The notes beneath the pieces were generated by a model. That model did not search any database and had not been told where the DNA came from. It saw nothing but the letters and a program-made list of their open reading frames with translations. The position numbers and the translations under genes are program-made. From an uncultured Verrucomicrobiota bacterium (GTDB taxonomy: Bacteria > Verrucomicrobiota > Verrucomicrobiia > Opitutales > LL51), in the NCBI GenBank assembly GCA_947174645.1, contig CAMWJR010000004.1:1-24362 (forward strand): a DNA stretch of 24,362 nucleotides. The letters are read 5' to 3'. The number at the start of each line of letters is the position of its first letter. Within the stretch, counting starts at the first letter, position 1. Positions 13,301 to 19,921 of this stretch are shown here, piece by piece.

Positions 13301-15966
13301 ATTTGCCAGGTATCGTTGAAGTTAGACCTGGCAATTCAGATGCCGTTAGCAGGCTTGGTTTTGGCGTTCGTGATAACTACCATGCGCAGCTATCTCTAGA
13401 TTCTAATGAGGGCGTCAATGGCATTTACGTCGGTGGGCCTGGAACAGTGGAAATTCTCGGAGACGACGGAACATCTCAGGAGGCGGTTCTTAAGGTTACC
13501 GGGATAGGAAAAGGAAACGGTCTTGGCTATGCCCTCATTTCAAATGAGGCAACGGTGCAATTGGTCGAGGGCCACCTCCCGATCGAAGGTAACGTTTTGG
13601 TGAAGTCACTTGGCGTTGGTAAGGGTACCGAGTGGAAGCACCTAACGGGCGATATGACAGTTAAGGAACTTACTACCGTTGAGGGCACTTTGGATGAGGT
13701 CGGGGAACTTCATTTGAAGGATCTCGAGCTTAAAAAAGACGGTGTGTTCAAAGGCACAGGAGCTAAAATTCTGGTCGATGGAAATCTCACCGATTGTAAG
13801 GGTAAGGTTGACCTTAGTGGAGGCGAAATCGCCTGGAAGCAGGATCTTGCACTTGACAACAATGGCGAGTGGAAGCTTGCTAAAGTGAATGCCATTTTTG
13901 AAGGAGGTGTTGGTGCGGAAGAAAGCAAAGTCTCCTTTACCAATGCCGATGCCAACAAAGTCGAGTTTAAGAAGGGCTTGATACTCGGGTCTGGCAGCGA
14001 TTGGAAATTTGCCGGAGGTGAGGTTGCAGTAGGAGGAAGCGCAGTGGCAGACAATGCCAAGGTTTCTCTTAATAAATGCAAGACGACTGTCACCGGAGAT
14101 TTCAGCGTCAAATCTAAAGGTCGCTTGCAGCTTGATGACGGCAGCTTCGATGTCGACGGAAAGTTCTCTGTGGCTGATGCAGAGGTCTTGTCCAACACGA
14201 CAACTACAGTTAAGGGGTTAGAGATCCTTAACAATGGTAAGATCCAACACGATAGTGGCGATTATACCATCGATGGTGATGCCTACTTCGCTGGACAATT
14301 CGATGCATCGAAAAATACTCAGGGAAAATTGAAATTCACGAAAAAAGATTCAGTTCTAACGTTTGAAATCACTTCGACTTCTGAAGATGGGACTCAACTT
14401 CTAGGGACGATTATCAACACCAACTCAGAGAATAGTGTTGAGGGTATTGAAGATATGGTGAAGAAAATCGTCATATCCGATGAAAACTTCGTAAAATTCC
14501 ATGGTACGGAGCATGCGGAAAAAGTATTCCGGGAACTTCATAAGATTGAACTAATCAGCCAATTGTCCCCAGAAGCGGCAAAAGCTCTCATAAGCAAGTT
14601 CGATACAACGAATGCCGTTATGCTCAATTATGGAGGAGCTGTGGGAAGTTTAGATTTAGTGCTTAAGGACGTTACCAGCCGGGATGATATGAGTCTCCTT
14701 ACCAGGATGTATGGTACCGACCTCGACCTAAAGGGCCTTCCTAGTTGTGTTATTGAGGCACTTGCTGTAAAATGGAGGAAGGGCCTTAAGAACAACCCCG
14801 TACCTGAGCTCGTTGACAATGATGACGGTACTATGAGTGTAAATGGTTCTGACATTAGCGCAAAGCAACTTTTTACTGCCTTGATAGAAAAAGTTCTTAA
14901 GAGTGCGAAAGAAGACGGAGGATCGAAGATCTTTGGGAAGGTTTTCGATGCGTTGGGGCGCTCGGCGGCAGAAGAAAATGCGCGTGGTGTGATGCAGCTC
15001 GCAGATTCGGCGCGCCATACAGCCTACAATAATCTCGACAAATTCTTGGAACCTTCGGCGCATTACAGCATCTGGGCATCGGGTTTTGGGGACATCGCCC
15101 GCCAGAGAGTTTGTGGCTACAAGGTGAACTATGATATCTATGGATTTGAAGCCGGCATTGATGCGGCACTCAATAACTACTGGACACTGGGGCTCCTTGG
15201 TGGTTACGGTAAGGTGAACGGCAAGTTCAAGGGAGCGTATAATACCGTTGATGGCGTTGACTTTAATAATGCCCTTACCAAGTGTGATACTAAGTCCTAC
15301 TTTGGTGGTGTGTACGGCATGTGGTCCGACTTTGTTCAAGACCTCGAGGTCAAGTTTTCGGTCTTGGCTGGGCACTTGAAGTTCAATGAGAAGCGGACTA
15401 GTGATGCTGCGTTAGGGGACTTAGGCACAAAGGGCTTCTGGATTAGCGGTAATATCGATGCAACCTACAAGCACTGGGATGTTGTTGGTATCAAGCTTGG
15501 GCCTTGGGCTTCCTTGAGCTTCACAGATGTTCGTCAGAAAGAAGGAACAAGCCCTCTTTATAGAAAAGATGATATCAAGGTTAACGATGGACGTGGGCAG
15601 GTGGATCGGGTAGCTGAAAAGTATAACCGGTATGCGCCTGAATTGACCGTCGGTGTCGCCGCAGATTACGATAGCCCGTTTGGGTTGTTGAACCTTGCGA
15701 TGGGTTACAAACGTGACTTCCACAAGCTTAGTGGTGGGTCTGTTCACTTGAACACGCAAATCCTCGATGCGGAAGGCAAAGTGAAGGATGCGTATAAAGC
15801 GGACCTCGGTAAGAACAGCAATCGTTCTGGTCGTGACTCCTTTGTTGCTCAAGCGAGCTACAATATGGAGTATGGCCCGGTCGGTATCGCGCTCGGTATT
15901 CGCGGTCAAGTGGGTGATCACTTCAAAGACATCGCGGGATCCGTTTCGGCATCCTACTCGTTCTAA
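10354..15966 (+). CDS. large autotransporter (type V secretion) with unusual passenger, 1870 aa
   Basis: The N-terminus is a signal peptide (basic KKGKEK, then LLAALGLGSVSFVSGA, cleavage near residue 31). Residues about 70-190 are Lys/Asp-rich and predicted helical. Residues about 200-900 are a long Asn/Gly/Ala/Asp-rich region. Residues about 900-1380 have the beta-solenoid look of autotransporter passengers, with degenerate W-K repeats (EWKHLTG near 1092, AWKQDL near 1161, EWKLAK near 1173, DWKFAGG near 1217). Residues about 1570-1870 form the outer-membrane barrel (HYSIWASGFGD, alternating aromatic strands). The last residues are SVSASYSF, the C-terminal Phe signature recognised by the BAM machinery. 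The start at 10354 has AAGG only 2 nt away. The ATG at 10375 (MGQLVARYG) has AAGGA at 9 nt and may be the true start. The passenger has no family I can name and no visible protease triad. A strong terminator follows, so it is probably transcribed alone. Confidence 0.92.
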   Translation: MKKGKEKMGQLVARYGLLAALGLGSVSFVSGAAPAPAAPWDHGRNVKFESVGQANGRAVEYALKDKDPATKTETVVVTKGVTKAEAGTLLQSWFKKTDSSQRTVDLVDKAIDKTTLNDAKEALKIAKDIANGDAALTQKVDDLSQKTEWKDDEKKAFSQLCSDLQGKGSADQQKKLSDVLFKKLEDSDLPKDVTETRSVKGGNVVFELKDVNQAANFSAAAVFDAAGHNVVANFGAGNVDKINVMGEDAKTLFKNITFDMANIPAAANLAVQDQPVAQANAGLTSITGAPGTVTGAITAMENTVKKVAAVWYADEIIGATVDSRAMKGAIQRVKEAILVDGNKYQNKGYKLGVLGNHIGIDNGNMSQWQDASGGAGGGNLWVTQQEAEETLNALEKLFTQAKNQAKAQHFFVDVDAVYELLDTVVQDADPQNTPNSNLDLVANAGLVADAGYLPAPANGVNFATSIHTTLTGPNGKLTGLQIQVECVKRLAELIRSELPKVDGGAPYANLAAQQGKVHTDSDVGGYYKSVYDLVKAANGSLWNVMQDCRQAVGAAGAAMDTYKARKFVEDMRFTSNFVDDLGTRNLTGAPGIANYMPQQTVIDLNSIEAEVNQKHGAGGLFEVKFPANIAAGDRFCAIFRKSFINDANGDGANVFNNDETPLRDAAHIVDLTNDYNKEASGVAAGAPNGNGVTALVPDHADAHVTLVLDASSGIYKDENGAKVRQAIGKNVAFGDIITGNPGNNGSTTVVLINRLTNSSRETDDLEKVEGKNRRAVIIKGAIKESATDSGWKTKDTKIDLVTAADGLNGSFWHDKFVNVRTLTLGAQAGTLLKDDTTGKMVYINEAMSGGDNMFSQGLQAEQVIANNGKSSIVSVPSNAPFDVREVIAENKGTVSVYKLGVRELEPSSDKKHDFTAKDGAQIAIQESDIELRPYVEGDKSRIYQFRAEGHGSELSLAGTALSLGQVTSKIINGVAIESSTPENLPGIVEVRPGNSDAVSRLGFGVRDNYHAQLSLDSNEGVNGIYVGGPGTVEILGDDGTSQEAVLKVTGIGKGNGLGYALISNEATVQLVEGHLPIEGNVLVKSLGVGKGTEWKHLTGDMTVKELTTVEGTLDEVGELHLKDLELKKDGVFKGTGAKILVDGNLTDCKGKVDLSGGEIAWKQDLALDNNGEWKLAKVNAIFEGGVGAEESKVSFTNADANKVEFKKGLILGSGSDWKFAGGEVAVGGSAVADNAKVSLNKCKTTVTGDFSVKSKGRLQLDDGSFDVDGKFSVADAEVLSNTTTTVKGLEILNNGKIQHDSGDYTIDGDAYFAGQFDASKNTQGKLKFTKKDSVLTFEITSTSEDGTQLLGTIINTNSENSVEGIEDMVKKIVISDENFVKFHGTEHAEKVFRELHKIELISQLSPEAAKALISKFDTTNAVMLNYGGAVGSLDLVLKDVTSRDDMSLLTRMYGTDLDLKGLPSCVIEALAVKWRKGLKNNPVPELVDNDDGTMSVNGSDISAKQLFTALIEKVLKSAKEDGGSKIFGKVFDALGRSAAEENARGVMQLADSARHTAYNNLDKFLEPSAHYSIWASGFGDIARQRVCGYKVNYDIYGFEAGIDAALNNYWTLGLLGGYGKVNGKFKGAYNTVDGVDFNNALTKCDTKSYFGGVYGMWSDFVQDLEVKFSVLAGHLKFNEKRTSDAALGDLGTKGFWISGNIDATYKHWDVVGIKLGPWASLSFTDVRQKEGTSPLYRKDDIKVNDGRGQVDRVAEKYNRYAPELTVGVAADYDSPFGLLNLAMGYKRDFHKLSGGSVHLNTQILDAEGKVKDAYKADLGKNSNRSGRDSFVAQASYNMEYGPVGIALGIRGQVGDHFKDIAGSVSASYSF

Positions 15967-15996
15967 AGATCAGAGAGCATTATTTGTTCATAACGC

Positions 15997-16026
15997 GACA
16001 GGTCCCGAGGGACCTGTCTTGCTTTT
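15997..16026 (+). terminator. rho-independent terminator after the autotransporter
   Basis: Perfect 10-bp stem GACAGGTCCC/GGGACCTGTC with a two-base GA between the arms (so a 4-nt loop in practice), followed by TTGCTTTT. It starts 30 nt after the stop codon. Confidence 0.93.
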
Positions 16027-16097
16027 CACTGAATGGTTTTGAGTTTACCTTTCGCTTTACTCCGGGACTGCTTTCGTATCCTCAACAAACAGCACAC

Positions 16098-16481
16098 ATG
16101 AGCTCTGTTCTCGCGTTAGGTCAAGACATCATCGAAATCGCCCGTATCCAGGCGACATATGAGCGCTATGGTCAAAAATTTCTCGACAAGGTTTACTCTC
16201 CCCAGGAGCAGATTTATTGCCTCCAGCAAAAGAACCCCTATCCTTCTCTCGCGGCACGATTCGCGGTTAAGGAGGCTGTCGCAAAGGCCCTTGGATGTGG
16301 CATTAGTAAACAGTTTACTTGGAAAAGCGTGGTGACAATTAATGATGCCCACGGGAAGCCGCAGGCATTTTTTGATCCTTTAGTAAAGACACTACTTCAG
16401 GAACTCGGAGTTCGAGAAACCCTACTCTCAATTACACACACTAGGACGCTCGCCTCAGCGGTCGTCATCCTATTACGCTAA
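16098..16481 (+). CDS. acpS: holo-[acyl-carrier-protein] synthase AcpS
   Basis: AcpS attaches 4'-phosphopantetheine from CoA to apo-ACP in the cytosol, activating it for fatty acid and lipid A synthesis. From ATG 16098 the product is 127 aa, the usual AcpS length. It begins with the family pattern LALGQDIIEIARI (catalytic Asp in the GxDI motif), has RFAVKEAVAKALG (conserved Glu/Lys of the metal site) and ends with SITHTRTLASAVVILL. An upstream extension would run through the terminator at 15997-16026 and is rejected. No SD is visible before the ATG. The stop abuts the stop of the convergent lipoprotein gene with no spacer. Confidence 0.94.
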   Translation: MSSVLALGQDIIEIARIQATYERYGQKFLDKVYSPQEQIYCLQQKNPYPSLAARFAVKEAVAKALGCGISKQFTWKSVVTINDAHGKPQAFFDPLVKTLLQELGVRETLLSITHTRTLASAVVILLR

Positions 16482-17486
16482 TTATAAAACAACGACATCG
16501 TTATCAGCACTGACGCCATCGAACGGTGGTGTTGCCGGTACCTCCGATGGTTGTGTCTGAGACTGCGCTGGTGAAATTTGAGGCTGAGGTGGTCCCGAAA
16601 CTTCAACGGGAATCTCCAAAGACTTCACCCCATCGGCGCTCAAAACCAACGTCCCCTTCGCGGCATAATCTCCACCGGTAATATTAACGCTGACGGTGCG
16701 CTCGCCGGCCATAAACTGAACATCCGGCATAATAATATCGTCCGGGATATCGGTTTCTGCCTTGATGCTCAGGCCCTCTGAGGGCGCGGGATTATCGAGC
16801 ATAAAGACCAGTAACTGGCTCTCACCAGGACGCAAATAAATGGACTCCGAACTGCAGTGAAGGTTTGAAATGTCGACAAAAAAGTTCCCCGCTGGAAGTT
16901 TTTTCCCGTTCGATAAAAGGTATACCTCATATTCACAACCACAGTCGACCGCGGGTACCGTGAATTCGATGGCCCCAGTCGAAGGACACTCCGACTCAAC
17001 AGCGCGATCGCCGAATATTACCTGGTCGGTTTGCGCTAAACCGCAACCTACAAGACTTACACGCGCGCCTATAGGACCGCGATTCGTGTCGAGCGCAAAA
17101 ATATACTTGTTGGTCACCGTCGTGAAAAAGAGCTTCGTTTTTGATTGCCGCGAACGCCCGCGCCGGCTCGTCACATACTCAACCTCGTAGTAGTACGGAA
17201 TCTTGCCGATGCCGTCGAAGTGGTAATCGTACACAAACACATTGTTGCCATCGGGATGTTGCATCATCTCGCGCCGCTCACCGTCGACAACCACGTAGGG
17301 CTGCAAAACGTCTTCAGGTGACTTCCGACGGCCGCTATAGCCATTCTTGAGCGCCATTGTTAGCGTGTACAAGTTCGACTGATTTTGGGGGATAATACTC
17401 GGCGTCATATTGAACATATCCTCCTCGACCGCACAGCCTGCGAGCGATACCGCACCCATCGTAAAAAGAAAATTGCGCCAATTCAT
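16482..17486 (-). CDS. predicted lipoprotein with IPT/TIG-like segment, function unknown (334 aa)
   Basis: From ATG 17486 the protein starts MNWRNFLFTMGAVSLAGC, a lipoprotein signal with lipobox LAGC and lipidated Cys18. I chose this start because the longer reading (from 17618) would bury the signal peptide and overlap hemW. The mature protein looks all-beta. After an N-terminal region of about 120 residues that may be an Ig-like domain, the segment GARVSLVGCGLAQTDQVIFG near 150-170 has the IPT/TIG pattern. A further beta domain and a Pro/Gln-rich tail (PPQPQISPAQSQTQPSEVP) follow, ending in hydrophobic VVVL. CGCEY supplies extra cysteines. The residues after Cys (AVEED) have no Asp at +2, so outer-membrane sorting is plausible by the E. 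coli rule. It is divergent from hemW, with 26 nt between starts. No enzymatic motif was seen. Confidence 0.75.
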   Translation of the reverse strand: MNWRNFLFTMGAVSLAGCAVEEDMFNMTPSIIPQNQSNLYTLTMALKNGYSGRRKSPEDVLQPYVVVDGERREMMQHPDGNNVFVYDYHFDGIGKIPYYYEVEYVTSRRGRSRQSKTKLFFTTVTNKYIFALDTNRGPIGARVSLVGCGLAQTDQVIFGDRAVESECPSTGAIEFTVPAVDCGCEYEVYLLSNGKKLPAGNFFVDISNLHCSSESIYLRPGESQLLVFMLDNPAPSEGLSIKAETDIPDDIIMPDVQFMAGERTVSVNITGGDYAAKGTLVLSADGVKSLEIPVEVSGPPQPQISPAQSQTQPSEVPATPPFDGVSADNDVVVL

Positions 17487-17512
17487 TGGGCCTATAAAGT
17501 AGTGAGTGATTT

Positions 17513-18640
17513 GTGAATTCGCAAGGAAAACTTTACACTCCTCTCGGTTTGTACGTCCATGTACCGTTTTGCGCCGTGCCTTGTGCGTACTGTGCTTTTT
17601 ACAAAGAGCGGCCGACAAAATCGTCTCTTGAACGCTATATTACAGCGATTTGCCAGGAAATTTCACAAATCGATGACTCACGTGCATTTGACAGCATTTA
17701 CTTTGGCGGTGGTACACCAGGGATTTTACCAATTTTTGCCATCGACCAAATCGCTGATACCATTCACCAAAGACTGCATCAAGAACCAAAAGAATGGACC
17801 GTCGAAATCGCGCCTTCGACCATTAGTCAAGAAAAGTTACAACATTGGTATGATGCGGGCGTCAATCGCATCTCGATGGGGATTCAAAGTTTTCAGCCAG
17901 AAATACTCCGCACTTTAGGGCGACACCAAACACCAATGGCTGCGCGAGAAGCATACACGATGATTCGCCAAGTCGGATTCCAAAATGTCGGCCTCGATCT
18001 CATATTTGCCGCCCCGGGACAAACTCGGAAACAACTTATACAAGACCTCACTGAGGCGGTTGTATTAAGACCGGAGCATATTTCAACCTACTGCCTGACA
18101 TACGAAGCAGAAACTCCTATGACGCAGCAATACGGTGACGGAGCCGATGAAGTACGCGATAGCGGCCTCTACGAACTCATTTGCGAGACCCTACCCCGAT
18201 GTGGCTTTCAACAATACGAGATTTCGAACTTCGCATACCCCGGCTTTGAATCCCTACACAACCTCAGCACCTGGCGCATGGGGGAATGGATTGGCGTTGG
18301 TCCTTCTGCCAGCAGCCAATACTGCTCTCGGCGATACACCAATGTCGCAGACCTTGCGCGTTGGGCACAAGGGGTTTTCCATTACAAACCTGAGCGAACT
18401 GATATCGTTGAACTTACACCCGAGATGCTCGCACTTGACCGAATTATTTTTGGGCTTCGCACGACAGAAGGCGTCTACCTTGAGAACAATGTACATGCCG
18501 CCCTAGTTAGCGACTATGCACGGCAAGAATTGTTACCTCGTGGATTCGCCACATTACAGCAACAACAACTTCGATTAACCCCTAAGGGCCGGCTACTTTG
18601 CGACGCAATTGCACGGGAGATTTTTTTCCGAGTTAATTAA
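17513..18640 (+). CDS. hemW: radical SAM heme chaperone HemW
   Basis: HemW is a radical-SAM protein, once annotated as an oxygen-independent coproporphyrinogen oxidase-like protein, that binds heme and delivers it to respiratory enzymes. The 375-aa product starts LYVHVPFCAVPCAYCAFYK with the CxxxCxxC cluster motif in its HemW form. Next come IYFGGGTPGIL, VEIAPSTIS, and RISMGIQSFQPEILRTLGR, all characteristic. True HemN has an extra upstream cysteine in its CxxxCxxCxC motif; here the residue after CxYC is Ala-Phe, supporting HemW. The start is GTG at 17513 with a weak SD. Its 3' end overlaps rsmD by 4 nt on the opposite strand. Confidence 0.93.
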   Translation: MNSQGKLYTPLGLYVHVPFCAVPCAYCAFYKERPTKSSLERYITAICQEISQIDDSRAFDSIYFGGGTPGILPIFAIDQIADTIHQRLHQEPKEWTVEIAPSTISQEKLQHWYDAGVNRISMGIQSFQPEILRTLGRHQTPMAAREAYTMIRQVGFQNVGLDLIFAAPGQTRKQLIQDLTEAVVLRPEHISTYCLTYEAETPMTQQYGDGADEVRDSGLYELICETLPRCGFQQYEISNFAYPGFESLHNLSTWRMGEWIGVGPSASSQYCSRRYTNVADLARWAQGVFHYKPERTDIVELTPEMLALDRIIFGLRTTEGVYLENNVHAALVSDYARQELLPRGFATLQQQQLRLTPKGRLLCDAIAREIFFRVN

Positions 18641-19200
18641 CTGTCGGGTGCGTAAATGATCGCCGCGGGACTATTTTTTCCACGTTTCGCGAAGCGGCGC
18701 ATTGCCTTCAATCCTGGAGGTGGTGGCAACTCGATATCCACTGGCATCTCAAAGACGAGGCACGATTGCGACGTCGGAGCAAGGTACCGCGCAAATCGTG
18801 TGAGCATCGCCGAACCATATGCTCGCGCTAATGCGTAGGGAGGGTCGACAAAAACGAGGCCAAAAGTCTCGCCAACATTTGCCGTCATCGCATCGGAATA
18901 CCAAACCGGACAATTCACGTTCGTTGCAAGCTGTCGTTGGATCGTCGTGATATTATCTTCTAAAACGCGTGCGATTTTTGTGTTGTTTTCGATAAAAATG
19001 CCACTTTGAGCACCTCGACTCCACGCCTCAAGGCCATATCCACCAACGCCGGCAAAGAGATCTAAAAAGCGCTGCCCAATAACGCGCTCACCGAGAGAAG
19101 AAAACACTGCCTGCCGCAAATAATCCGTTGCCGGCCGCAGCGTATCTTCATCGATCGTTTTGAGGCGAATCCCTCGTGCAATGCCCCCCGTAATTCGCAT
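18637..19200 (-). CDS. rsmD: 16S rRNA (guanine(966)-N(2))-methyltransferase RsmD
   Basis: RsmD methylates N2 of G966 in 16S rRNA during small-subunit assembly. The 187-aa product is of normal length. It begins MRITGGIARGIRLKTI (family start RIIGGxxRGRxL) and has RPATDYLRQAVFSSLG. SAM-binding motif I is FLDLFAGVGGYGLEAWSRGA at about 44-63, and the catalytic motif IV is LVFVDPPYAL near 114-123. It lies 13 nt downstream of gmk on the same strand, with only a weak SD, so the pair is probably one transcript. Its end converges on hemW with a 4-bp overlap. Confidence 0.94.
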   Translation of the reverse strand: MRITGGIARGIRLKTIDEDTLRPATDYLRQAVFSSLGERVIGQRFLDLFAGVGGYGLEAWSRGAQSGIFIENNTKIARVLEDNITTIQRQLATNVNCPVWYSDAMTANVGETFGLVFVDPPYALARAYGSAMLTRFARYLAPTSQSCLVFEMPVDIELPPPPGLKAMRRFAKRGKNSPAAIIYAPDS

Positions 19201-19213
19201 CGTCAGAATCCGC

Positions 19214-19849
19214 TTATAATGCGGTCAATTGAAGCCACTTTTCAGTCGTATAAGGCCGAACGGCAATCCGGAAACGGCTATGTTCGCCGCTATATACCTG
19301 TTGCATCGACCAAAAATCTTCATCACGAGTACCACTGACGATGACGTAATCGTATTCCTGGGCACAGCGAATTTCCATTTCCGCAGACCGTAGCCGCGCA
19401 CGAATATCCTCCTCTTTCTCAGAATTCCGTCGCTGTAGGCGTTCTTCAAGAACACCTAGGTGCTCGGGCATGAGAAAAATCGTTGTTACACACCCCAGCC
19501 CTTGTAGCCGCTTTCGCACCTGGCGCATTCCCTGAACGTCGACAATTAGTAGCGAATCAATCCCGCGCCGGAGATTCGAAAAAACAGCTCCGATGGGCGT
19601 CCCATAAAAATAGCGTCGATGGACATTCGCGTATTCTAAAAATTTGTCTTCGGCAATGTAGCGTAAAAAGGCCGGCTCATCGATGAAAAAATAATCGATC
19701 CCTTCCCGCTCCTCCGGCCGTGGCGGCCGCGTCGTTACCGTCACAATCCGCCGCAATGACTCCGCATTCGCCGCGAGTAGGCGCCCACAAACCGTCGTTT
19801 TGCCAACGCCTGCAGGACCCGATACGATGAAAACCCTACCGAAGTTCAC
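19214..19849 (-). CDS. gmk: guanylate kinase
   Basis: Gmk phosphorylates GMP to GDP, feeding GTP and dGTP synthesis. The 211 aa show P-loop SGPAGVGKTTVCGRLL at about 10-25. The GMP-binding stretch is VTTRPPRPEEREGIDYFFI with the conserved Arg pair and Tyr. YGTP (near 82-85) and LLIVDVQGMRQVRK follow, then the lid IFLMPEHLGVLEERLQRR. The start is GTG at 19849, with GGGGAG a few nt upstream on the minus strand. It is divergent from the CCA-adding enzyme gene (about 72 nt apart) and followed by rsmD after 13 nt. Confidence 0.97.
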   Translation of the reverse strand: MNFGRVFIVSGPAGVGKTTVCGRLLAANAESLRRIVTVTTRPPRPEEREGIDYFFIDEPAFLRYIAEDKFLEYANVHRRYFYGTPIGAVFSNLRRGIDSLLIVDVQGMRQVRKRLQGLGCVTTIFLMPEHLGVLEERLQRRNSEKEEDIRARLRSAEMEIRCAQEYDYVIVSGTRDEDFWSMQQVYSGEHSRFRIAVRPYTTEKWLQLTAL

Positions 19850-19921
19850 GCTCCCCTTCTGAGAGGTTTTGATGGCGGTTCAAGATTATTTTTGTGTTTT
19901 TTAAACGTCGTGGTATCGGAT

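Noticed and set aside
13570..14330. DNA-level tandem or CRISPR-like repeats in the autotransporter gene
   Set aside because: Similarity is only at the protein pattern level; no exact repeated DNA units or regular spacers are present.
14728..15375. Long minus-strand ORF of 215 codons inside the autotransporter barrel region
   Set aside because: It lies opposite strongly supported coding sequence, has no SD and no domain; a shadow ORF.
15984..16097. N-terminal extension of acpS starting at 15984
   Set aside because: It would run through the autotransporter terminator hairpin, and the family N-terminus begins at the ATG at 16098.
17487..17618. 44-residue extension of the lipoprotein starting at 17618
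   Set aside because: It overlaps the hemW start and would bury the lipoprotein signal peptide that begins at 17486.
19892..19921. TTG start for the CCA-adding enzyme
   Set aside because: No SD and no family similarity in the ten added residues; ATG 19922 is preferred.
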